Source: Exiguobacterium sp. BMC-KP (GTDB lineage: Bacteria > Bacillota > Bacilli > Exiguobacteriales > Exiguobacteriaceae). From it: a stretch of DNA of 64,000 nt. The stretch is taken from contig NZ_LGIW01000015.1 of the NCBI RefSeq assembly GCF_001275385.1, positions 1,054,001 to 1,118,000 on the forward strand, in the 5' to 3' direction. Below the pieces are notes generated by a model that had not been told where the DNA came from, searched no databases, and saw only the letters and a list, made by a program, of their open reading frames with translations. Both the position numbers and the translations under genes were made by a program. Of this stretch, positions 58,396 to 64,000 are shown piece after piece. The stretch's first letter is position 1, and every line of letters starts with the position of its first letter.

Positions 58396-58484
58396 CCTGT
58401 AAGGTGGGGAACATATCATTTGGCGAACGAGGTGTTACATGCTTTTTCGCTAAAAAAACTATTGCATTTGGAGGATTTAACTTT

Positions 58485-59957
58485 ATGACGCAAGAATGGA
58501 TTTCGATCATCCTGTATCTTGTTCTCATGTTGGCAATCGGTTATTTTGCCTACAAGCGAACGACGAATACAGAAGATTACATGTTAGGCGGACGCGATCT
58601 CGGTCCTGGTGTTACAGCACTATCTGCTGGTGCATCGGATATGAGTGGATGGATGCTCATGGGACTTCCCGGCGCCATGTATGCAACAGGTGTTTCAGCA
58701 CTTTGGCTAGCACTCGGATTATTGATTGGATGTTACGTGAACTACATTGTACTCGCTCCACGTTTTCGTCTCTATACGGAAATGGCAAACGACTCCATTA
58801 CGATCCCTGATTTCTTAGAGAATCGTTTTGAAGACAAATCACGTGTGCTTCGTACCGTATCAGCACTCGTCATTATCATTTTCTTTACGTTCTACACATC
58901 AGCTGGAATCGTATCTGGCGGAAAATTATTCGTCAGCTCATTTGGATTTGATTACCACTATGGTATGCTCTTGACGATTGCGGTCGTAATCGCCTACACC
59001 CTTTTCGGCGGTTTTCTCGCAGTTAGTTGGACCGATTTCGTCCAGGGCTGTATCATGTTTGTCGCACTCGTTCTTGTACCGATCGTCGCATTAACAGACG
59101 TTGGTGGAGTTGATGGTGCGTACAATTACGCTGAAAACCTAGACCCTTCGCTGTTTGATCCATTTAAAGGGACAACGATTCTCGGAATCATTGGATTCCT
59201 TGCCTGGGGACTTGGTTACTTTGGTCAACCACACATCATTGTCCGCTTTATGGCAATTCGCTCTGTCAAGGACTTAAAAAGTGCCCGCCGTATCGGTATC
59301 GGTTGGATGTTCGTCTCAATCATAGGTGCGATGATGACAGGACTTGTCGGTATTGCTTACTTTGAAGGACAAGGCAATGGACTCGGCGATCCAGAGACAG
59401 TCTTCATCCGTTTCTCAGATGTTCTGTTCCATCCGTATATCACAGGATTCTTGATGGCTGCGATTCTCGCTGCAATCATGTCGACGATTTCGTCACAATT
59501 GCTTGTCACATCAAGTGCGTTGACAGAAGACTTTTATAAAACGTTCTTGAAAAAAGATGCATCAGATAAAGAACTCGTTCTAACAGGTCGAATTGCTGTT
59601 CTTGTCGTTGCCATCATCGCAAGTGTACTCGCTTGGAATCCGTCAGCAACGATTCTTGCACTTGTCGGTTATGCATGGGCTGGATTCGGTTCTGCCTTTG
59701 GTCCGATCATCTTACTTTCCCTTTACTGGAAACGCATGACGAAACAAGGTGCGTTAGCTGGTATCATCTCAGGTGCCTTGACCGTCATCATCTGGGTCCA
59801 ACTCGGACTTAGCACGACACTTTACGAAATGGTTCCTGGATTCTTCACAAGCTTGATCTTCACAGTTGTCGTCAGCTTAATGACGAAACAACCAGTCAAT
59901 GCTGTTCAGGAAACGTTCGAAGAGATGGAAGACGAATTAAAAGACGCAGTTCAATAA
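58485..59957 (+). CDS. putP: Sodium/proline symporter
   Basis: 490 residues from the ATG at 58485, chosen because GGAGGATT lies upstream; the frame is open to 58377 without a site. Twelve to thirteen membrane helices; NTEDYMLGGRDLGPGVTALSAGASDMSGWMLMGLPG near residue 25 is the SSS-family Na+-binding signature, and FGQPHIIVRFMAI is highly conserved in PutP. It imports proline with sodium for osmoprotection and nutrition. First host gene after the prophage; ends in a strong terminator. Confidence 0.93.
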   Translation: MTQEWISIILYLVLMLAIGYFAYKRTTNTEDYMLGGRDLGPGVTALSAGASDMSGWMLMGLPGAMYATGVSALWLALGLLIGCYVNYIVLAPRFRLYTEMANDSITIPDFLENRFEDKSRVLRTVSALVIIIFFTFYTSAGIVSGGKLFVSSFGFDYHYGMLLTIAVVIAYTLFGGFLAVSWTDFVQGCIMFVALVLVPIVALTDVGGVDGAYNYAENLDPSLFDPFKGTTILGIIGFLAWGLGYFGQPHIIVRFMAIRSVKDLKSARRIGIGWMFVSIIGAMMTGLVGIAYFEGQGNGLGDPETVFIRFSDVLFHPYITGFLMAAILAAIMSTISSQLLVTSSALTEDFYKTFLKKDASDKELVLTGRIAVLVVAIIASVLAWNPSATILALVGYAWAGFGSAFGPIILLSLYWKRMTKQGALAGIISGALTVIIWVQLGLSTTLYEMVPGFFTSLIFTVVVSLMTKQPVNAVQETFEEMEDELKDAVQ

Positions 59958-59972
59958 TTAGCAACAACTAGT

Positions 59973-60008
59973 AAGACCTCTGCCGTTCAAACGGCAGAGG
60001 TCTTTTTT
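59973..60008 (+). terminator. Terminator after putP
   Basis: AAGACCTCTGCCGTT (59973-59987) pairs with AACGGCAGAGGTCTT across a 1- to 3-base loop, followed by TTTTTT; a 14- to 15-bp perfect stem. Confidence 0.93.
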
Positions 60009-60012
60009 GGTC

Positions 60013-60804
60013 TTACAATTCGATGACACCATAATGTAACTTTGACGTCTTACGCTTTGTTCGTCCAAACCCATAGCGTTCAAATAGTGGACTCTCATAA
60101 TGCGCTTTAAGGACGATACGCTGGCTCGCCACACGTTTTGCTTCCATGATCGTTTCAACTGATAACGTTTCATAGTTTGCAAGCGTTCGAAGCGGATCGA
60201 GATGCGTCGATTCCGATACCGTCCGTTCAAACATCGGATCAAAATAGATGACATCAAAACTATCGTCAGGACATTGCTTTAAAAACTCCAAATGATGTTC
60301 CATTCGAACCTCGATTCGTCGCATCGCTTGATTGATTGGCGAATAGGACTCTTCCCAGCGCTGTAACCCCTGTTTGACAACGAAAGCGGTCTCAGTTCGA
60401 CTCTCGAGTCCTATGAGTTGTCCCGTCTCACCAACGGCATGACTCATGACGATCGCATCTGCACCAAGACCTAGTGTACAGTCAAGCACACGCATTCCTT
60501 CAGATAAACGACCGATCGTAACTAGTGGATCTCCTCCACCTGCGTCGATTTGTTTAATGCGAAAGACGGCACTTGATGGATGAAAAAAGAATGATATCTT
60601 CTCTCCGAGTGGATAAAGCTCTAGTCGTTGTTTATCGACGACAAGTACAGGTAATCCTGTTTCTTGCTGTAATTGTTCAATCCCTTTCTTCTTACGCGCG
60701 ATGTAAACGAAATGAATCATCTCATCCGCTAATAGCTGCTTCACACGATGGCGGACGTCTTCGGTCGGACGAAGACACGTCGTCAGTCCAATCGTTGGTT
60801 TCAT
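60013..60804 (-). CDS. Class I SAM-dependent methyltransferase (RsmJ/YpiP-like)
   Basis: 263 residues from the ATG at 60804 (GGAGG upstream; the ATG at 60819 overlaps that site). GMRVLDCTLGLGADAIVMSHAVG near 110 is the SAM-binding loop and FDVIYFDPMFERTVSES near 190 the motif IV of RsmJ-type rRNA guanine methyltransferases. In Bacillota the family is represented by YpiP, whose substrate is not established. Convergent with putP. Confidence 0.8.
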   Translation of the reverse strand: MKPTIGLTTCLRPTEDVRHRVKQLLADEMIHFVYIARKKKGIEQLQQETGLPVLVVDKQRLELYPLGEKISFFFHPSSAVFRIKQIDAGGGDPLVTIGRLSEGMRVLDCTLGLGADAIVMSHAVGETGQLIGLESRTETAFVVKQGLQRWEESYSPINQAMRRIEVRMEHHLEFLKQCPDDSFDVIYFDPMFERTVSESTHLDPLRTLANYETLSVETIMEAKRVASQRIVLKAHYESPLFERYGFGRTKRKTSKLHYGVIEL

Positions 60805-60819
60805 AATTCTTTCCTCCAT

Positions 60820-60846
60820 AAAAAAATAAGCCAGCCGGAGCTAGCT
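60820..60846 (-). terminator. Terminator after the coiled-coil gene
   Basis: AGCTAGC (minus strand 60846-60840) pairs with GCTGGCT (60835-60829), one G-U pair, loop TCCG, then TTATTTTTT. It overlaps the gene's stop codon. Confidence 0.75.
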
Positions 60847-61160
60847 CATTTCTTTTTCTTTAATAATCCTTCGATGTCTTCAATCAATGCCTTTTTCGAA
60901 ATCAGGTCTTCTTGCTTTTCCTGTTCGACTTTTGCATCCACCGTCGTCCGCTTCATGAGTGCTTGAAGTGTCTCATCGATGCTTGATTTCAAATGATCGC
61001 GGTCTTCTTTGTTAAGGGAAAGATCATGTTGAACTTCGTCCCCTTGTTCATCTAATTGGCGTAAGCGTTCCGTCAATTGTTTCGCTTCACGATTCAAGTC
61101 CGAATACAATCGTTCGATTTGCTCTAGACGCAATTTGATTCCGTCACGTTCTGTGAACAC
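60846..61160 (-). CDS. Coiled-coil protein of unknown function
   Basis: 104 residues, entirely helical heptads (RLEQIERLYSDLNREAKQLTERLRQLDEQGDEV), ending in lysines. Starts with GTG at 61160 behind AAGGGG. No domain recognised; likely a soluble dimeric coiled coil. It is upstream of the methyltransferase gene but separated by a terminator, so probably not co-regulated. Confidence 0.65.
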   Translation of the reverse strand: MFTERDGIKLRLEQIERLYSDLNREAKQLTERLRQLDEQGDEVQHDLSLNKEDRDHLKSSIDETLQALMKRTTVDAKVEQEKQEDLISKKALIEDIEGLLKKKK

Positions 61161-61362
61161 GTTTTCCAGCCCCTTCCAGTATGCAGTTGTCTACATCATT
61201 ACTTTACCATATTCCGAGGCAATTAAAACAATCACAAGATGATTACAAATTGACTTTTTTTAAATTTCTTCCTGCGGATTGGTTCCAGTTAATTTTTGCA
61301 ATTGCAAGGAGGGTATCGCTATAATGTAAACGAGGCATCAATCGTTGAAGGAGGATTTTGTG

Positions 61363-61845
61363 ATGGAATTAAGACGTCGAGCATTACGTCATGTCGATCA
61401 AGCTGAGTATGAACATTTCTTGAAGTATGGCGAGCAAGCATATGGACTGACTCCGCAAGAAATCAAAGGGTATGACCATGAGCTTGGAGAAGAGCGGGCT
61501 TTTGATTCCGTCGAGCACAGTTATCCTGAAGATTATTACTTTGATATCGTTGAAGCAGATACGATCGTTGGACGGGTTCTGCTTTTAAAAATGGGTCACT
61601 ATTTCCAACTTGATTTTATGGTGTTTGATTCTTACACTCATAGAGGTCTAGCTACGCAGGCCGTCGCAGAAGCTTTATCACATTCGCAGGTACTAGATCG
61701 CCACGAAGTACGCGCACGCGTACTCGATCAGTCACCACACGCTCTTTATGCGAAACGGATTCTAGAATTGAACGATTTTACATGGACAGAGAACTATTAC
61801 GTCAAAGGAAGACGTCGTCGGTATTCTTTGCAACGACTCGGATAA
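61363..61845 (+). CDS. GNAT-family N-acetyltransferase
   Basis: 160 residues from the ATG at 61363 (AAGGAGG upstream; the ATG at 61345 is inside that site region). LDFMVFDSYTHRGLATQAVAEAL (near 86-110) is the acetyl-CoA-binding motif A, though R/Q-x-x-G-x-G/A is partly changed (HRGLAT), and VRARVLDQSPHALYAKRILELNDF gives motif B. Substrate unknown. Ended by a clear terminator. Confidence 0.82.
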   Translation: MELRRRALRHVDQAEYEHFLKYGEQAYGLTPQEIKGYDHELGEERAFDSVEHSYPEDYYFDIVEADTIVGRVLLLKMGHYFQLDFMVFDSYTHRGLATQAVAEALSHSQVLDRHEVRARVLDQSPHALYAKRILELNDFTWTENYYVKGRRRRYSLQRLG

Positions 61846-61855
61846 AGAACGTTTG

Positions 61856-61884
61856 AAAGACCATGAGCTCATGGTCTTTTTTTT
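61856..61884 (+). terminator. Terminator after the GNAT gene
   Basis: AGACCATGAG (61858-61867) is followed directly by its complement CTCATGGTCT and eight T; perfect 10-bp inverted repeat (small or no loop). Confidence 0.85.
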
Positions 61885-61909
61885 GTCGGCTTCTAACATA
61901 CCATCGCCT

Positions 61910-61938
61910 TTGACAGGTGATCATTTTCAGCGTAAAAT
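61910..61938 (+). promoter_or_regulatory. Promoter of the VUT transporter gene
   Basis: TTGACA at 61910-61915 and TAAAAT at 61933-61938 with a 17-base spacer, 34 bases before the start codon; a near-consensus housekeeping promoter. No preQ1 riboswitch is visible in the short leader. Confidence 0.85.
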
Positions 61939-61971
61939 TTTCATTTGTATGAACAGAAAGGAGTACACCTC

Positions 61972-62670
61972 ATGAACGAATGGTTATGGATCCCTTCTAT
62001 CTTCTTGACGATGGGATTATTGGTCTTCAGTTATTATCTTTTTGGAAAAACCGGATTGTTGATGTGGATTGCCATCGCAACAATCATCGCAAACATCCAA
62101 GTTACTCAAACCGTCGATATTTTTGGCTTCGTCTTTACGTTAGGAAACGTCGTGTATGGTAGTTGTTATCTTGCGACAGATATTCTAAATGAAAAATACG
62201 GAAAGAAAGTCGCTCGTAAAGGGGTCTATATGGGTTTCTTCTCCCTGATCACGACGACCGTCCTCATGCAATTTAGTCTCTTCTATACACCACTTGCGGA
62301 TAAGGCAGCACTTGAAACATCTGATTCCTTACATTTATTGTTCGGACTCTTACCATGGATTGCTGTTGGTAGTCTTGCGGCTTATCTCGTCTCGCAACTA
62401 TTTGATGTCTTCATCTATTCGAAGATCCGTCAGAAGACAGGCGAACGGAAACTTTGGTTACGAACAACTGGTTCAACCGTATTAAGCCAGTTACTCGATA
62501 CGTTGACGTTTTGTGCGATTGCCTTTCACGATATGCCCTTCTCCATTTGGTGGCAAATCTTCTTGACGACATATCTTGCGAAATTCGTCGTGGCTTGGTT
62601 TGCAACACCATTCATGTATTGGGCAAAACGAATTCATCCGACGAAACAGTCGACAGATGCTGCAGCGTAA
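61972..62670 (+). CDS. VUT/YhhQ-family queuosine precursor transporter
   Basis: 232 residues from the ATG at 61972 (AAAGGAG upstream; an earlier ATG/TTG frame lacks a site). Six hydrophobic segments and the family motif GNVVYGSCYLATDILNEKYGKKVARKGVYMGF (near 57-90), then DTLTFCAIAFHDM near 178. The YhhQ family imports preQ0/preQ1 for queuosine tRNA modification. Near-consensus promoter upstream suggests constitutive expression. Confidence 0.88.
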   Translation: MNEWLWIPSIFLTMGLLVFSYYLFGKTGLLMWIAIATIIANIQVTQTVDIFGFVFTLGNVVYGSCYLATDILNEKYGKKVARKGVYMGFFSLITTTVLMQFSLFYTPLADKAALETSDSLHLLFGLLPWIAVGSLAAYLVSQLFDVFIYSKIRQKTGERKLWLRTTGSTVLSQLLDTLTFCAIAFHDMPFSIWWQIFLTTYLAKFVVAWFATPFMYWAKRIHPTKQSTDAAA

Positions 62671-62730
62671 CATAAAAAAGAACTAGATGACTTGACGAAA
62701 TTGTCGGATAATAGAGGTGGAGGTGCCTGC

Positions 62731-63087
62731 ATGAAAATCAAACGAAATGAACCGTTTCGCTATACGTTAAAAACGCCAATAACAGGCGAATTTTATTTAT
62801 TAAAAAACGAACAACGTACACCGAACGGACTAATGAAAATTCATAACATCTCACCAAATGGTTTAGCTATTAGTACCGCACTGAAACTCCCACTTCAAAA
62901 ATCAATGAAAATCGTCGTGGAGTTCTCATTGATCGAGGGTCAAGAGCCACTCTGCATTGAAGGGTATCTCTTACACGAAAAACCGGTCGGTCCCGAGAGT
63001 TTGTACGGCATCCGCCTTAATCCTTCAACGACAGATCGTGAGACGATCATCGCTCAAGTTAAACAGGTTGCTCAACTGGAGCGATAA
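62731..63087 (+). CDS. PilZ domain protein (c-di-GMP receptor)
   Basis: 118 residues from the ATG at 62731 (GGTGGAGG upstream). The PilZ signature is present: Arg5 and Arg10 in RNEPFRY (one residue longer than the usual RxxxR spacing) and NISPNG at 39-44 (NxSxxG), in a beta-barrel domain. Such single-domain proteins bind c-di-GMP and change partner activity. Its gene lies in the host flank with no obvious partner; the GGDEF-EAL gene at 6789 is the only c-di-GMP enzyme in the window. Confidence 0.8.
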   Translation: MKIKRNEPFRYTLKTPITGEFYLLKNEQRTPNGLMKIHNISPNGLAISTALKLPLQKSMKIVVEFSLIEGQEPLCIEGYLLHEKPVGPESLYGIRLNPSTTDRETIIAQVKQVAQLER

Positions 63088-63103
63088 TAACACAATGATC
63101 AAA

Positions 63104-63141
63104 AGAGACACTGCTCGTTCATGAGCAGTGTCTCTTTTTTT
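63104..63141. terminator. Bidirectional terminator between pilZ-type gene and malL
   Basis: AGAGACACTGCTC (from 63104) pairs with GAGCAGTGTCTCT across GTTCAT, followed by TTTTTTT; preceded by an A-rich run, so it can serve both convergent genes. Confidence 0.92.
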
Positions 63142-63151
63142 GTTAGTAGAA

Positions 63152-64000
63152 TTACCCCTCAAACGTTCGGAAGACGACTGCTTCGTACGGTCGAAGTATG
63201 AGTTCTCCTGACACCTCAACCTCATCGTAATTCCCGATGATACGGTCTGACGTATCATGCGCAACTGGAATGGTTACATCGTGATCTGCAAACGAGCAAT
63301 AAACGTACCATGTTTCGCCTTCGAGTGTTCGCGAATACGCGTATACTTCCCGATGTTCTTCGAGTATTAGTTCATATCGTCCGTATACGACGAGTTCATG
63401 ATCGTGTCGTAGACGAATCAAATGTTGATAGTAATAGAAAATGGATTGCTCATTTGCTAGTGCTTGTTCGACGTTGATTTCTGGATAATTCGGATTTACC
63501 TTCAACCATGGTGTTCCAGTCGAGAAACCAGCATTTTCCGACGCATTCCACTGCATCGGTGTCCGAGCGTTGTCACGTCCTTTAATGTGGATCGATCGTA
63601 ACAATTCAGCTGGTGAAGCTCCTTGTTCTGTTCGTTCTTTCCACATGTTTCGAATTTCGATATCTTCATAGTCAGCGATATCCTCAAAAGCGACGTTCGT
63701 CATCCCGATTTCTTCGCCTTGATAGATATATGGTGTCCCTTTTAATAAGTGCAACAGTGTAGCAAGCATTTTCGCTGACTCGACGCGATACGTCGAGTCA
63801 TTACCAAATCGACTGACGACACGTGGTTGGTCATGGTTGTTCCAATAAAGTGAATTCCAGCCCGTCTCATGTAACGCCGTCTGCCATTTGGTGAAGTTTT
63901 GCTTTAGTTTAAGCAAATCAAACGGAATGACATCCCATTTCCCATTCGGACCTGAATCAAGATCCATATGTTCGAACGTAAAGACCATGTTGACCTCTTG
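63152..64000 (-). CDS. malL: Oligo-1,6-glucosidase, C-terminal part (runs off window)
   Basis: About 283 C-terminal residues of a GH13 enzyme; the N-terminal half, including the nucleophile, lies beyond base 64000. EHMDLDSGPNGKWDVIPFDLLKLK, TGWNSLYWNNHDQPRVVSRFGND (with the transition-state Asp in NNHDQPR) and RDNARTPMQWN are close to MalL-type oligo-1,6-glucosidases that cleave isomaltose and related sugars. Trehalose-6-phosphate hydrolase is the main alternative, but the EHMDLDSG motif favours MalL. Confidence 0.88.
   Translation of the reverse strand, partial: QEVNMVFTFEHMDLDSGPNGKWDVIPFDLLKLKQNFTKWQTALHETGWNSLYWNNHDQPRVVSRFGNDSTYRVESAKMLATLLHLLKGTPYIYQGEEIGMTNVAFEDIADYEDIEIRNMWKERTEQGASPAELLRSIHIKGRDNARTPMQWNASENAGFSTGTPWLKVNPNYPEINVEQALANEQSIFYYYQHLIRLRHDHELVVYGRYELILEEHREVYAYSRTLEGETWYVYCSFADHDVTIPVAHDTSDRIIGNYDEVEVSGELILRPYEAVVFRTFEG

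Noticed and set aside
61890-61971. preQ1 riboswitch before the VUT transporter
   Set aside because: The short leader has a near-consensus promoter and no preQ1-type hairpin plus A-rich tail.

Overview
The window reads as a chromosome segment of a low-to-mid-GC Bacillota bacterium, probably Exiguobacterium or a close relative. The genus is an inference from overall gene style (Bacillus-type gltAB, MalL, PutP, PlcR-like regulators, strong AGGAGG ribosome sites); nothing seen fixes the species. It is split into host DNA (1-16230), a complete-looking integrated phage (16231-58200) and host DNA again (58201-64000).

Left host flank: on the minus strand, gltB and the start of gltD (glutamate synthase); then a cystine/amino-acid ABC importer (binding lipoprotein plus permease, no ATPase), a membrane GGDEF/EAL c-di-GMP protein, an azoreductase, five tandem PlcR-like (RRNPP-type) HTH-TPR regulators, a tRNA-Thr(GGU), a Cse60-like small protein and a MalY/PatB-type C-S lyase.

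Prophage: a 21-bp direct repeat at 16231-16251 and 58180-58200 marks attL and attR, giving an element of about 41.9 kb. A small gene and a DUF3800 gene lie inside attL. Then, nearly all on the minus strand (so transcribed from right to left), come lysis genes (holin, endolysin, XhlA-like), tail fibre and PBSX-type contractile-tail genes (baseplate, hub with two peptidoglycan-hydrolase domains, tape measure, frameshifted chaperone, tube, sheath), connectors, capsid, protease/scaffold, minor head protein, portal and terminase. A tRNA-Pro and a large tRNA-like RNA separate these from an early region: ArpU-type late regulator, dimeric dUTPase, RecU, helicase loader, replication initiator with internal iteron-like repeats, SSB, ERF annealing protein, Gp157, YopX and an antirepressor. 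The switch is a Cro-like gene facing a CI-like gene with five copies of a CCTGTAAAACGGG-type operator. Beyond the repressor lie a membrane-anchored putative lysogenic-conversion gene and the tyrosine integrase next to attR. No essential structural module is visibly broken, so the phage may be inducible.

Right host flank: putP, an RsmJ/YpiP-like methyltransferase, a coiled-coil protein, a GNAT acetyltransferase, a YhhQ/VUT queuosine-precursor transporter, a PilZ protein and the 3' part of a malL-type oligo-1,6-glucosidase.

The most unusual items are the 137-nt tRNA-like RNA, the five-fold PlcR-like array without recognisable peptide genes, the membrane-anchored gene in the lysogeny region, a 57-residue gene convergent with the repressor, and several microproteins too short for routine gene calling.
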